This document shows positions 11,851-25,900 of a DNA stretch of 64,000 nt, piece after piece. Under the pieces are notes generated by a model. That model made no database searches and was not told where the DNA came from. It saw only the letters and a program-made list of their open reading frames with translations. The stretch spans positions 20,003,698-20,067,697 of the forward strand of contig NW_024881321.1 of NCBI RefSeq assembly GCF_018691265.1, given 5' to 3'. Position numbers and translations under genes: made by a program. This DNA comes from Tyto alba. Taxonomy: Eukaryota > Chordata > Aves > Strigiformes > Tytonidae. Within the stretch, counting starts at the first letter, position 1; each line of letters opens with the position of its first letter.

Positions 11851-14337
11851 CTATTTCACAGGGAGGAGTCTAGTTTTGAATTGTCATAACAAAACAAAAT
11901 GTAGACTAAAATCCATGCACTTTTCACATGTCAAAATACTATGTATGTTACGAAAGATACTTGCTGCATGGTAGGGTACCCAGCTTAATCTACTGAGAAT
12001 GTAACATTGATGATGTTGAGGGAGACCAAAACCTGTGTTACACACACTGTTACATCCCTGATACAGGCAAAAAGGATCCCCTTCTTGGTCCAGGAGGAGA
12101 GTATCAGACTCCCTGACAGGAGGCCTGAGTACACATACACTCAGCCCTACGTAAATACTTCCTCCAGATCATACCTGTCTGCATTTCATGGATTTTCTGT
12201 CAGTGTTTCTGTGGGCCTTCTTATATGAACACTGAGATTATTTTGCCAAGATGCTGTTATAGGGTGACAAAAGAGGGAAGAGTATATCCTTTAGTCTTCA
12301 AATTGTGCCTGAATTATACTCTTTTTTGCTGGACAAGAGTTAATAGAAAAATAAAAATTTTCTAACTACAGTTCTGTTTTCTAGTAATAATATATGGAGA
12401 CCTGGATATAGCATTTCCTCAAAAATTGCTCTTTATCATTAACAAGCTCTGAATCACCTTGACACTGATGGAGGAGTCATGTAGTAAATATAAGATGCCA
12501 AAGCCAAAATTACTTTTACTTGTTCCATATCAGTTTTTTCTATTGATGATTTCATAGATTTCCACACAGAAACATTTGATTCCATATAATAGAAACCATT
12601 TTCTGATGGAAGCATTAAAATTCAAATGGATTTAGAACATGAAGTATTCCTTTTGGCCTGGACATTCAGTGATTTTGTATCTGCATATTCATTATATTAC
12701 ATTTGTTATGCATGTACTCTGCTGTATATAAATCGGTCACTATGCCAGTTTAGAAACTATAAATTGTGTATTTATAGATAGATGATACAGTGACTGAGAT
12801 CTGCCCTCATTTAAGCACATGAAGCTGTATTATGGAAGGGATGTTAATGAGTATATTAATGCATGCTGATATTTCAAGGAATGCATTCAGTTGAGGTTTT
12901 CTCTTTAAACAAGGATCTAGATCTATTTTTATCCTGATTATTACCTTATTTAGTCTGATATTAATCACACAGGCTTGTTAAGATATGATTATATATTGGT
13001 CTCAGTCACATGGAATAGTATCATACTTGCCAATTGTTCATTTGAGTTTTGAGGCCACTTCCAAACTAAGAAACTATGCACCTAAGCAGAGGCACACAAA
13101 TGTGTTCTGTTATGTATTCTGTCATGCACAACACTGGGTGAACAAGCACACAGAATTAAAGTAAAGCTTCTCTATTGTACATGTACAATTCTGCTAAATA
13201 ATATCTGCATAATTATTCAAGTGAATAAGCACAAATTGAAATTCTTGTTGCATGTTAGCTTCTAGCTTTGGGTTTTTTTGGAATTTTGTTTATTCTAACT
13301 GAAAAACAGAAAAATTACAAGTATGTTTCATCAGTTCTGAATTTCATACTTTTCTGGTTTTTCATCTGTGAGTAATTTTGAGAATACTTTTTTATTAAGA
13401 TGCACGCTGAAGGACACTCTCCTTCTTATTGAAGAATCTACTTTTGCATGTCTGTGAATACAGGTAATTCATTATATATTTTGGAGTTGCAAGTCTTAGT
13501 TTTGTTCAGCCAGTCGGGCACCTCTGAATTCTCTCCATTTGCTGATATTAATGCCCTAATGAATGAGAAAGGATTCAAATAGTCAATTTAGACTTCTAGC
13601 GTGCTTACATTTAAAGAAACTCCACGAAGCTGTTTTCAAATGGTAAGGGTCTAACCTTGCTACAGTATCTGTAGAACTTTGTAAGACCTCTAGAAGGAGC
13701 TTCTGTCCATTGTCAAAAGACTGAGTTTCCTCCACGCATTGTATGAGTTTCATAGTCAAATCTTTGTCTTTACTAGCTTAAACAGTACCAGGAAATGTTC
13801 CCATTCTCTGAAACTCAATTATCCTGTTAAATTGTTGCAGTTTTAGTTGTGCCAAGAAGAGTCTCCCAGACAATCTCTACACGCTGTCTGAGCGTTAGTT
13901 CAGAGTAAAAACCCCTCCATTGAGTAGTTTAGATACAACCCCTAAGGTTCTGACAGGTGGATAGTTTGGCTGGGTGGATGTGGACTATTTGGTGCAAGTT
14001 GGACTCTCACGTCAAATGTGACTGAGCAGATGCTAAGTATTAGTAATGATGATAAATGACCTGAGGTTGTTAATGCTCACATTTTTTCATGATAGCTCTT
14101 AAAATATGATGCAAAGATAGGCTGGCTTTATTTGTGTGATATCTGTATTGCAGATGTATTTACTCCAAATACCTTTCACCTTTTTTAAATTCTGCTTCAA
14201 CAAACATCTATATTTCACAATGTTTTCCTCTAAAAGTAAAGCTTGCATTTTATATTTTTAACTTCATATACCAGTTATGTCTGTTCATGGTTCTCAGATT
14301 ATGGACTGTGTTAGTTCTTTGATTTTATTATTAACAC
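11851..14337. other. Unannotated DNA, possibly conserved non-coding
   Basis: No gene or transposon is recognised. The portion around 12640-12910 is free of repeats, AT-rich and homopolymer-poor, the style of sequence seen in conserved non-coding elements near developmental genes. That is an impression only. Confidence 0.5.
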
Positions 14338-14510
14338 AGGATAATGGGATAAACCAGGTGGGAAGGGACCTCAGGAGGTCACTAGTCCAATTTCCTGCTC
14401 AAAGCAGAGGCAGCTCTGAGTTCAGACCAAGTGGATGAGGCCTGTATCCAGCTGGCCTTGAAAAGTTCTCAAGATTGAGATGGCACAACCTCTCCAGTCA
14501 ATCAGTTAGT
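14338..14510 (-). mobile_element. CR1 LINE 3' fragment
   Basis: Read on the plus strand, the segment has the reverse complement of a CR1 3' UTR: GGTGGGAAGGGACCTCAGGA, then GGTCACTAGTCCAATTTCCTG, CTCAAAGCAGAGGCAGCTC, a CCAGCTGGCCTTGAAAAG block and GATGGCACAACCTCTCC. These match, in order, the CR1 blocks 'TTGGAAGGGACCTC', 'GTCCAACC..CCTGCTC' and 'CACAACCTCTC'. The element is 5' truncated and diverged, and lacks the terminal ATTCTATG octamers. Confidence 0.8.
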
Positions 14511-14659
14511 ATAACTCTTCTCAATTTACATACGGTATGATTTTACATTTAATTCAAAAATTCAGACAGAATCACAAGAATTCAGACTATTTCTTCATTG
14601 GATGAGAAGAAGAGAGAATTGTTTGCATATGGCTTTTTTTTTTGTCATTCAGAAACATG

Positions 14660-14700
<41 letters not shown>

Positions 14701-16384
14701 TATTTAACACTCTTCAAAACTATGTATCACACACCTTTAGGAAAGCATCCTAAAAGAGGTCATTAATTCTGCATCCACCTCTCCAAGAAGGTAAGTTCAC
14801 TTTTTCTGTCCTGTTCCTAGTAGCTGTGATAATATCTGCTGTCCTTTTGCACAGGTTGGGACTTTCTTCCCAGTACTGCATAGATTTCTTAAGACATGGA
14901 TTTATGACAAAGTGAAGCCATATTCTAGAATCAATATGCACTTCAGATAACTCATGGCAAGAGCAACAAGAGTTTTTCCAAAAATATAAAATGTTTACCT
15001 ACTGAAAACCTGAATTTTCTGTTGTTCAAAACCAAATACTATGAATTCCGGCAACACAGGTGTTAAACACAGTCTCAATTCTGTCTGGAGTTAAAGTATA
15101 TTTGTAGTTGTCATTTCAGTGATTGGAGTGATATTCTGGCTCAATGAAATATATGGCTTTTTTAATAGATTTGGGAGAGTACAAAGATTACAATTGTGCA
15201 GCAGTAGATGCAGAAAGTAATTCAGCAAAGTAATTAGCAAAACTGGACAAGTTAGTGAACCTATGTGGAACTCTGCTACACTTAGTGACATTATTCTAAG
15301 TTCTGTAGGAAGTTAATCCTACTACAACTTAACTAAAGACTGCAAAAATATCTTTGCTGGGAAAGGTTATCAACATTTTAATCTACTTTGTCCTGATAAA
15401 GAGACAGAGAGGGGAGGGGTTAATTTTCATGGAATAAGATGGAGGTGAAACAAAAAACTCTTTGTCTCAAGAAATATTGCACCTGCATTAAGTTCACTGC
15501 TGATTTCTTAGTTGAAATTTGATTTTTTCCCTCTCCTCCCTCCCTTCATTATTTTCAGCACTGAGGAATGTGAGGCATGTAAGCCGTTCTTCTTGTCACT
15601 GACAAATTTCTTTCTTCAACTGTGAAAAAGAATAGACCTTCCTCACCTAAGTTACCATCAGCAAGTCATTTCAGCAATGCACCTGTACTGTGTAACACTA
15701 TATTATACTTTCCAGGGCTTCATATTTGTGTGACAGACTTGAGAGATCCATTTCCTGTTCGTCTAAAACCTAAAGTTAAATTTCCTATTCTGACTAGGAA
15801 GGTCTTTTAGGAATGTATTGTGGTTTCCAAACAACAAATCAATGTAGAAATAAATCTTTAAATTCATAGAGAAAACTTTTTCATGAAGGGAGAAGGTGTA
15901 ACTTCTATGGTACTCCCCCAAAGGAACCTATAGCACCTTCAACACATTGCATAGAAATTATTTTTTCTTGGATGTTCTTTTCTCATTAATTTTACACTTT
16001 AATACTCAAAGATTCATAGGGGATAAGGTCAGCTCAGATAGAGATCTGAGGCCTTCACATCTGTTTTGTTCTCCGTGAAAACTTACAAAAATAGAAGATC
16101 CATCTAGGCTGGTTTGATAGCCCTAAAAATCATTATAAATTGTGCAGACAGGCAGGTACATGAAGATGAGTAGAAAGCCTTTACAAAAACTGTGTGATTA
16201 TGAGGACTCAGGAGATTACACAACCTTGCAATAAGTAATCTAACTTTTCCTATTTTTTTCAGACCTGTTGTGGAGGTCTTCACTGTGCAATCCCTGGCCT
16301 GGCAATACCCTGTGAATATTTATCATCCAGTATCACCATCTGCTGATATACCAACGTGGTACTAAAAGAAGTGTAACAATGTGA
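14511..16384. other. Unannotated DNA downstream of CR1 fragment
   Basis: Apart from the T38 run there is no recognisable gene or element. Short frames on both strands show no motif. Confidence 0.5.
14662..14699 (+). repeat. Uninterrupted 38-base T homopolymer
   Basis: Thirty-eight consecutive T residues lie between AACATGTC and GTATTTAAC. This is about twice the length of the other T runs in the window (16-22). On the minus strand it is a poly-A tail-like tract, but no AATAAA and no clear flanking duplication could be seen, so it is not proof of a processed retrocopy. Confidence 0.9.
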
Positions 16385-16639
16385 GTGCGGCTAGTTAGTT
16401 CCCAGATTGGATCCAGGTCAGTCAATCACGAGTGGGAAAATATGTGTATCTTGCTTCAAAGAATAGTTATCAATATTTCCAGCTCAGGTTTATGGAGTAT
16501 TTCAAGTAGGATTACCCAAAAGTCTGTCCTGAGCCTAGTTTTATTCATTCTGTGTGATAATAACTTAAATTATGGAATAGAGTTTATACTGATGGCATTT
16601 ACAGATGACAGCAAGGCCACAGAGGCTGTATGCATTTAA
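16385..16639 (+). pseudogene. CR1 reverse-transcriptase remnant (palm domain piece)
   Basis: An 84-codon stretch keeps two RT palm motifs about 20 residues apart, QKSVLSLVLF (residues 45-54) and FTDDS (72-76), as expected in a CR1-type ORF2. The usual protein is about ten times longer. The sequence upstream and downstream is interrupted. It is a dead fragment, and the frame is preserved here only by chance. Confidence 0.5.
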
Positions 16640-17400
16640 GAGTCTATGATCAGAATTTAAAATAAATTAGTGAAAATTGAGAAAATGTTCAAATTTAGCA
16701 GGATGGATTTTTTAAAACACCAGTGCTATATGTAGGCAGCAGGAAATAAATTATTGGTTTTGGGAAGCAAAAATCTCAAAATAATGCCTGGCAGGTTATA
16801 CCAGTAAAACAACATAAAAAGAAGTCCTTAAGTTAAAATGAAAAACAAGCTTGCTGTAGACCAAAAAATGTATGTACTTTGCATGAAATGCTAGAAATAA
16901 TAATTCCAGTTCTACTGCATCATAATGTATTCAGCAGGGATTTCTCTGCCTTTCAACCTCACTTTTAAAAGAAAGGCATAGCTGGTGTGAACAGAGACCA
17001 GAAGACAACAGTCTGGAGGACAACTAACATGAAAGATGAGAGAAATTAAGAAAAAATTACATACACCAATAGTGAAAGGCCCTAATAGTCTTTAACATAG
17101 GAAAGACAAGTACAAAGAGGAACCTTGTCTCAGAATAAGATGACAGTGTTCAGTTTGTCAAATCTACCAGGGTAATTACAAGACAAAATCCATTTGACTG
17201 CTAACAAGATTTGAGAAATATATTCAAGAACTGGCATGTGTCACTACAGAAATGGAAAAGCTTAGGGATTGTAATATCTTTAAAATCAAGTTAGAGGACA
17301 ACCTTTTACAGAGAGAGTATGTTTGTTCCTGCAGTAATGTAGAATCAGATGAGGATGGTTCCATAATCTCTCAAACTTGTTTTCTCAATTTAAATGACAT
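16385..17400 (+). mobile_element. Old CR1-type LINE, decayed RT plus 3' region
   Basis: The translated segment at 16385-16636 contains a QKSVLSLVLF stretch, the degraded counterpart of the LINE RT motif QGSVLGPLLF. It is followed by AFTDDSKA (FTDD at 16598-16609), the counterpart of the catalytic FADDTKL motif with both aspartates kept. Downstream, the order of sequence (a GGATGGA..AAACACCAG block, a CAGAAGACAACAGTCTGGAG block, and a final GATGAGGATGG block) fits the end of ORF2 and the 3' UTR of CR1/L3-class elements. There are many stops, so it cannot code for an active enzyme. It is much more diverged than the CR1 copies at 44 and 63 kb. The boundaries are approximate. Confidence 0.55.
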
Positions 17401-19897
17401 TGCATAAGTCTAGTATTTTATTCCCCATAATTCTGTTACAATTGCCATTACTTGTGGTAATGCCTTTTCATTTTTTGATTGCTAAGATCCCATATCTACT
17501 CTCCCTTATATTGACCAATCAGCTATCAGTATTTAATATTTTACTTTTTTGTGTACTGAAAAAGAATACTTTCTTCAGCCCTCTGATACTTCCCATTTTC
17601 TAAGACTTCTTTGAAAACATCACTGAAATTCTAAAGAGATTGTCTTCCAGATGTTTTAAACATCTAAGGTGTGAATTTTATAGTCTTATGACTTAAAGTG
17701 TCTAACTTTTAAGCCTGCTATTTAACATCCTGATGAAATGGAAAGAATTTCATAATTGTCCTTAGTGACAGGAACGTATTACCTGTCTTTTCCTTCTGAG
17801 TCCTGAAGATTTTTTTTTTGTCTTCTTTTTTTTTTTCCCCATTTTTACATCTAATACTGTTTTTTCTGTAAGTCGGGGGGGTTGAAGGGGACTTTTAACC
17901 AAACTGAAGATTAAATGTTTAATCAGAAAAAAGAGTGGTAGCATCTGATAGCTCTTCTTATGTTGCATCAGATGAATTTATGATCTCAGCTCTGCTCCCA
18001 CTGAAACACACAGATCTGTATAAGATAGACATAGGAAGGAGGACATGCCAGCCATCTCATGAGAGGCTAATTGTGGGTGCATTCAAGTGTCTGTATATTC
18101 AAACAAGTTATACATTGCCATGATCCAAGTGAGTCACCATGAGCCACCATTATGATTTGAATTACATTACTTTGCATTTAGAGCAGACTATGACTATTTG
18201 CATAATCAGCTGACGTGGGTCAACTGGTGGACAATACCTTCTTAGGGTGTTTTAACTTGATCACTTAGCTGAGATCTGATTCTGTTATTTGAAGAGCTTT
18301 GCAGGCACTTCTAAGGATCATTTATACCAGAACTGATGGAAATAATGCACCAGGTTCTGATTTATATAAAAGATCATGAAATGTGTTTGCATACAAATCT
18401 TTTCAAAATCTCTTTCAGCACAGAAATAGTCTTAGACACCACAAGAAACTTTTATCACCGGATGCAGTCTGTATTAACAAATGCTTGTGATTTTTTTCCT
18501 AATATATTTTATGTAGATTCTGCAGATGAAATAATGTACACTGATAAATTATCTGTTTTAATAAAATAATTAATGTTTTTCACAGTGATATCTATGTTAA
18601 TTACAGCCATGAGTCTTTTCATGCACTGGACTGACACGAACATGTCAGCAAAATCAGTTCTTTCAGCTTCAGAGTTGAAAACATATGAAAGGCTATAATG
18701 CATTATAGAAATTATAGTCTTTGATACAACTTTCCTGTCAGTAAAACATGGGTTTTAAATTACATATTGTGAGCATGATCATTGCCAAATACAACTATCA
18801 TAAACATGAAGTTAACACATTAAATAGTTCCACTGACTGGAGCTGTAAGAATTGTCTGAAGTACCAGTAGGCTTCAACAATGTCCTCTTAACCAGCTATC
18901 AATCTCCAGTATATGTCTTATCTCTTGATAATTTTTTCTCATGAATGTGGTAACTAGAATGCTTTGTGGATCACCAAAGTTGTAAGAAACGGGAAAGGAC
19001 AGATACATCCACATGTATTGGATATACTTACACCTGTATAACATTTTGCAATTTGTTTTAAAATCAATTGATACCACATAACAGGAATCTTCTCCTAGAA
19101 ACCCTAGGCATCATACATAATGTGTTCTTCTTTGTTCCCTATTATGTAATTTGATGATGTTCTATTTTGTAATTTCCAAAATTTCCCTTCCTACTGTATA
19201 TATGTTTGTCATTATGTTCACAACAATGTCACTCTAATTATTTTTCCTTCTGGGTGAGGAAACTAGTAGAAGAAATTTCTCAGCTGAGATCAAACCCAAC
19301 CAACATCCATTAGCAGATTCTATGTGTTTAGTAAGCAGTCAGTACTAAGTGAAAGAAAAAGACCTGCTTTTAAAAACACAGCACTCAATTCTTTTCTGAA
19401 ATGTAGACAAAAGGAGAATTAGTGTCCACAGTGAATTAGAGTATCTTCAAAAGGTAGATACTTGCCTGAAGAGGTAACAGAACCCTCAGTCTTAACTAGT
19501 GCAAAGACGTGTTCAGCGCAGAGCTATACAGTAATTATTCCTTTAATCCTATGAAATTAATAAAGTTTGATGGATTATGAGATTCTGTCCCAACAGATGT
19601 AGACCAATTGACAACATTGTTGACACTTTTAAAGACCTCTATTAAGGACAGGGTCACTGAATCTGCATCATTTGTTATTGAATTATGGCTCTGTGTACTC
19701 AGTTCCAAAAAACACAAACATGCAGCATTTTCCATGCTCCTAGTTGCAGATAACAAAGATGAAAAAATGCCTCCCATTACTTCCCCTCAATCATTTATTC
19801 CTCCCTCTGTTCTTCTGTTTCACAGAATTTGAAAGAAGTCCAGGAAATTGTGTAAATGTCCTTCAGCATAGCCACTGAACTCTTAAAAAATGCAGAA
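17401..19897. other. Unannotated AT-rich DNA
   Basis: No exon or element was recognised. Short T and C/T tracts occur near 17811-17838 and a G run near 17874-17880. Confidence 0.5.
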
Positions 19898-19997
19898 CCT
19901 GGTCTGACCTTAGACCTGTCCTTGTTTTGAGCAGAAGGTCAGACTAGTGGACTCCTGGAACCCCTTCCCAACTGAATTTTCCTGTGATCCTATGATT
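19898..19997 (+). mobile_element. CR1 LINE 3'-terminal fragment
   Basis: The order CTTGTTTTGAGCAGAAGGTC, AGACTAGTGGACTCCTGGAA, CCCCTTCCCAACTGAATTTT and then CCTGTGATCCTATGATT matches the last 100 bp of CR1, including the terminal octamer-like repeat TGTGATCCTATGAT. It is strongly 5' truncated, which is usual for CR1. Confidence 0.85.
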
Positions 19998-22900
19998 TTT
20001 AAAAATCTGCTAGCAATTGAAAACTCCAAGAAGATATGAGAGTGATTAGGATCCTACAGTACCAAATCTCAGACATTCAAAATCTTTTCTTGCCATATGT
20101 ACCTTCCCTTTTGGACTTTCTATAAAAATCAATAAAAATTAGAGAAAACATACAATTCAAGTACAGAAACAATCTCCATATAAGTCTGAAACTGCCTGGT
20201 TAAACATCACTGGATTCTGACCGTCCTTCACAGAAATCACCACAATCCAGCTTCCCTTCAGCTTCAGTTATTTGGCATTTTATAAAAAATAATAGATCAA
20301 ACACAACAAATACTAACCATGTGATGACCTTAATGTAATGATGTGAAATTGTTTAAATCTATCCCATACTCTTTAATTTGAGCAGCAGTTTTGATTTTCC
20401 TCCTTTGAACAGCATCATGTGGGATGTTCCTGGATGAGAGGCCTCAAACAACTAGAATAATATTGTTACATTTTCTGTAGTTCATTTCACCTGCAGCTAC
20501 ATCAAACTTCTCATAATTAGGATGCATGAAGCACTAACAAGTTCTGCTAGAGAGGTCTGACTCAAATGTAGCTGTTGGAGTCCCTTAGTATTGACCACTA
20601 CAAATGAATGAGCAATTTGATACTCAAATATGAAAAAAACAAACAAATAGTGCAAATACATACTTAGATCACTAATTTCTGTCCACTAGCACTATCTAAA
20701 ATCCCCACTAATCTTTGTGAATAATACTTAGCACTTGTTTCTAAATTCTCACTTATTCTCTGTTTGGAGAAACACGGTAATGATACTAAATTTTTGGGGG
20801 AGTGTTTGTTATTATTGCATCTTAAGAGTGCTTAGATGGCCCACTGAGTTTATCTGAGCTGATAGGACAACTGATCTGGCTCTTCCATTTACATACCAAT
20901 CCCTTCCACTTCTGTCCCAGGCCTCATGAAAGATAGAAACTATAGTAATAAGCTTTCATGGAGTTCTATCTGCTCCTCCAGACTGAAGCGGCAAACACAA
21001 TTTAGGAGCCTGCTAAACCAGCATTCCCCTTCGAACTTCATTGTGGTTCTCCCCTGTTTGTGAGGAAGAATTCCCATGTTATGTTATGCCCTGCCACCTG
21101 ACATGACTGGTCATCAATGGGTGAGAGAAGAACAGAGACTTCTCAGGTCCAGACCTGGAGAAAAGAAAGTTTCTGTCTTAAATGCACTAACCTGATCTCA
21201 GGCACATTTAAGTAGGCAGTGCAGAAAGTTAAATGTTTGTGGTGTATAATGAAATAGAAGTAGTGCAATCTCTACATAATTCTTCTGACTGATTTGCGAT
21301 ATGGATACCTCAAATCCATGTGCATTGCATGATGATCTCCAGTGACAGTATGTGCCTTATGTAAAACTTTGATGCTCTCTCTGCCTAAATGCGTTACATG
21401 CAGACATTACAAGCACTGTCCCTCCTGTCCACTTTCCTGCTGGAACCATGATTTTTGTGTGCCTGGACGTGCATTTTTCAAGAGAAAAGGTGGACATGGT
21501 TTTCTCTAGTCTACTCAGAAATAAGGCTTCCTTCTCTCTCACATCTCACCTTTTCTTTGAAGAACAGAGAGAAGTACTTCTCTCAATTCAATTGGATGGT
21601 CAGGATTACATCACTAAATTTGACATATAAAAAGTCAGTGAGGATCATATGTAATATGTTTTAGAGGACAAGCATTATGTACTTTGACTATTCTTTCTGT
21701 TACATTGGATTAAATATTATTTGATACCCACTGTTAAGGTCTGAGGATGTGGCAAGCTGAAGAATTTTAAATGCAACTCAGGATGAGAACTGTACCAATA
21801 AGTAGACTTTTCTGTTTATTGGAACTATTAGAAAAAGAAAGGAAAATCATCTTGAGTCCAGTGAAGCATTCAATTCTAAATATGAGCAGTTATTTTTATT
21901 TACAAACAAAATTGAAAAAAACCCAATTGAATAGATAAATTATATTCTTAAAGATGATAAAACATTTAATGTCTTTAACATGAGAAAGTCAGTAAGATAT
22001 ATGCACAAAGCATATATTCACAGTTCAGCCTCATGTTTCTAAACACACTCTTTCTGCCAAAAGGATTTTGGCCAAAAACTAATGTAGCATTATTTGATAT
22101 CTTTTCTGGTTTTCTTCTGTTTTTGTAGGTCAGAAGAACATTTTGATACAGTATATTGCAGAAAAATAATTTTCTAAGCACTATATTTCTGTCTATCATT
22201 TATAAATGCTTCTTTTAACTAGATGAGACTAATCCAGCAATGCTGAGGTTACATTCTAGTATGTCCTTAGAAGACTATTTTTCAAGCATGATGAAGATAT
22301 GTTAAAATTAATGTAAAATATACTGAGCATGTGCAAACTATGCCTTAAAAAGTCTCACAACTTGATTCAATCCAAACCAGTTCATTTTCACCCAAATTTC
22401 AGCTTTCCATCCTTAGTATTCTATGTTCCAAAAAAAATGAGATTTTGAATATTGGAAGCCTATATGTAACTTTCTATAATTATGAGTAGAAGAATCAGTT
22501 TTGATCAGCTTATCTGCAATGTAGGCAGAGTCTAAATTATTTTTATTAAAATAGTGGAAATTTCAGACAGCTACTCATTGCTGCATTTCAGAAAGGGAGA
22601 TTAGAATGAAAGTTGTTGCACAAACTTATTTTAGAACTTCTTGACCAAAACACTAGTATCATTTTCTGGGGGAAAAATAAAATAAAAACAAAACAAAAAA
22701 ATCTGAAAAAGAACAGAAAACCAAAAATCCCAAAATGTACCCTTCAGATTTTGCTTTGAAACTGCTCCAGTATCTTTTTTTCTATATGATTCATTAGGTT
22801 TCTTCTGTCTCTTCTTCTTATGACTAAACTCATAAGTTTACTTCCCTGCACAGGGAGGCCTCAAATCATTTAATTTCTGTGCTGTCCAGCAATATGTCAA

Positions 22901-25900
22901 GCAGTCTTCAGGAGTATCTGCTTTTCAGGGACTATCTCTATAGTTAGTGCTTTCACTTGCTTTTGTTGACAAAATATTTTTTCACTATCACTTGAAAATG
23001 AGTTACATTCAATGCCAAGTCATTGAAACATTAAAGTAGAAGCATCTCTGTTGCAGGTAAAATGCAAGAGAAGTTTTCTCATGTGGATGTATTTTCTGAG
23101 GTTAATATTATTCACAGACAATAGAAAGTCCTTAGAAGTTTTACATTAATGAATTGGCACTTCCAGACTCTTAGAGGGTTTGGTAAATTGATGCTAGGTA
23201 ATGGTGATCTGAAATGGCAATGACAGAGTATACTAACCCATTTGTGTTTTACAGCTTTTCTTCTTCATTCATCATGTCAGAAACAGGACTAAGCCTTTAG
23301 ACTTAGGTTATCCTATGTAGCATTTGTCCCTGCTCCAAAGGCTGAAGTTCAGTAAGGCTAGCTGAAGTATTAGGTTTCCAATTTGATCTTATTCAGAAGT
23401 TGCAATTTGAGTTGGTTCCAAACCACATCCGAATCACAGATTTCTTCCAAGTTGCTACCATCTTGGAAACATCATGATTTGTTGGTGATAATGAAAAGTA
23501 TGTGAAGTACATGGGCTACAGATTAAGTACATGATTACACATATAAGAATCCTAGGGTACATCCTATCCTCATTTGTAACATCTACTCTTTGGTTATTGC
23601 TTGCTTTCTCTTTTTGCTTGGAGTGGTTTTATTTTTGCAATTAAAATTGAACTGTTTAAATACCTTCTAAGAAAACAATGAGCAATTTTTCTGTGTGCCA
23701 CAAAGTATAACAACATTAATATCAAGTCCTTTACATCCTGAAGTGCTAACAGTGGATACTCAGAAGGTTTCCTAAATCTGCTTAAGATTAGGCCTAAAAA
23801 TAAATTTGAGTAAAAAGAATGTTTTTATGTGCTCAGATATTAGGACCAGCTTGAGCTGCAGATCATCTTGGCAGCCATTGCTGGACCTCCCTGGTGTCTA
23901 AGGAATTGTAAAGTCCTTTCCAAATCCTTTCGGAAATTGCCAGTTTGATAAAATAACATTGCAGGAAACCACTCAAATTTAACATATTTGCTGTTTCATG
24001 TTCTGCCAAAACAATGACAGGACACCAGATTAGGTCATACTTTGAAAAAAAGCACAGACAATAGATTCAAATGCTGAATTTTATTATTTAAAAAAATTTT
24101 TTTATTTTTGAAAATGTGGAGTGGGAAGAATGTGTACAGTTGCCTGTATCATTCTGTTGTGGCTAGTTTCATAGAATATAGTATGAACATCTTGTTTCAA
24201 GGAATAGATCCTACTGCTTCTTTGCAGAAAAAATGTTATCATGTTGTTGGAAGGGATATTATTTATGTTTTGTATTACTGGTAGTATATAGAGAATGCAC
24301 TGAGAGAGGTGATTATAGAAAAAGTGTTTTTCTTCCCCCAAAGGATTTTAAATTTAAGTAAGACACAGCAGAATAATTCCTACTTTAAAATTTACAAAGT
24401 AAATTATAAATTACTGTCTACTTAGTTTTGATTGTAACTTTGTTTTCAGTGCAAATTTAACAATGTACATATTATCTTTTATATAAAAAAGTATCTGAAA
24501 CCAGTATAAATAATAGCCTACTTCTCCTACATGAAGTTTCATTGTAATAAGATTAAGAAGCTGAAGAATATCAACAGCAGGTTCCACAGGAGCTAAATTC
24601 AGGTGAACCATAGACAGGTAGTTAAATTATATCCTTACAGATATAAATTAATTACACTTTAGATGTAGATATATCTTCACAGGAACTCTTAGTAAAGATA
24701 AAATGTTTTTTATATTCCCTGGCTTTTTAGAGATTAGTTAGCAAGATCAAATTTAACTCATCACAGATCTAGAAGGGTTATGGGAAAGGGTGTGACATGT
24801 TTTGAGAACCACTGAGCCTTTCTCTAAAATACACTGAGACCATCTGTGTTAATTCCTCAGAAACAAGCTGTATATAGCCCATGTATTACAATACCAACAC
24901 GAGTAACTCAAGTTGTGCTCCAGTGAAACTGTATTGGCAAATATTGATCCTAAATCTAGCAGCTGAAGAAAGATTAGGTAATTCTTATGCTGTTCTATGG
25001 CAGTAAAGAGACTCTGGTTTACTTTAGCAGAAGATGAAACTTTATTAAAATTCTGATCTTGCATCCTTTTTGTGGGGTATTGAACATTCAAAGCTATGAC
25101 TGATTTTGTTCCCAGCCAAGAACGCTCAGCTCTGGTGTTTGAACATCTCACTGAACATCTTTTCACTAATAAATGCTGATTCAACAAAACCAAAATATTT
25201 CCTGAAAATATATTTGTCTTGTCCTCATTTTCTGTGAAAATAATAAAATATTTTACTTCAAAAGCACTGACTTTTTTTTTATTTACTTTGATTATGAGTC
25301 AACTGCATTCTTACCTAGAGGAACACAAATTACAGTGCTTTGGTTTTTAGATAATTTTACTGTCAATACTAATAACACTTTAAAATAAATGTTTTCAAAG
25401 AAAATTTATATTTACATTTTTTTCATTCAGTTTTGCATGATTCTTCTTCAAAAAGATTAAACTTCACTTCTGATGGAAACATGTAGCATCCACTGGGACC
25501 CATCAACACTAGCTTTATTTTTCCTTTGATAGCTGCTGAGCAGAAATTATATAGTTTAGTGGGAGTATTGGACTCTTTGGAAGCACTCCCATCTTCTGCA
25601 GTTTTCAGTCCCTTGAAACCTTGATACATAAAAATGATTTGACATAAGAAAATAAATTATTTTAACTCTTTTAAAGGATTTTCGATAATACGCATAGAGT
25701 TTGATGTCTTTGTTAAATGTTGGTTCGTCTGTGTTATTAAATGTGTTTGAGGCACATGAATGGAAGTATCGGTCTATTTTTCTTCCACATCAGATAAGAG
25801 ACTCTTGTTTCCCTTCTAAAAATTGAAATGGCAGCTGTTTTGGCAGCTGCATAGCCATGTAAACAAGATACCGTTTTCAAGTTTCCACATATTTATCATA

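Noticed and set aside
24849..25193. Minus-strand frame of 114 codons outside repeats
   Set aside because: No recognisable motif and no supporting splice or polyadenylation context. The length is within chance for 64 kb in six frames.
25423..25629. Minus-strand frame of 68 codons with a protein-like composition (GPSGCYMFPSEVKF)
   Set aside because: I considered it as a possible terminal exon, but I know no family with this sequence and saw no clear acceptor or AATAAA. A translated search would settle it.
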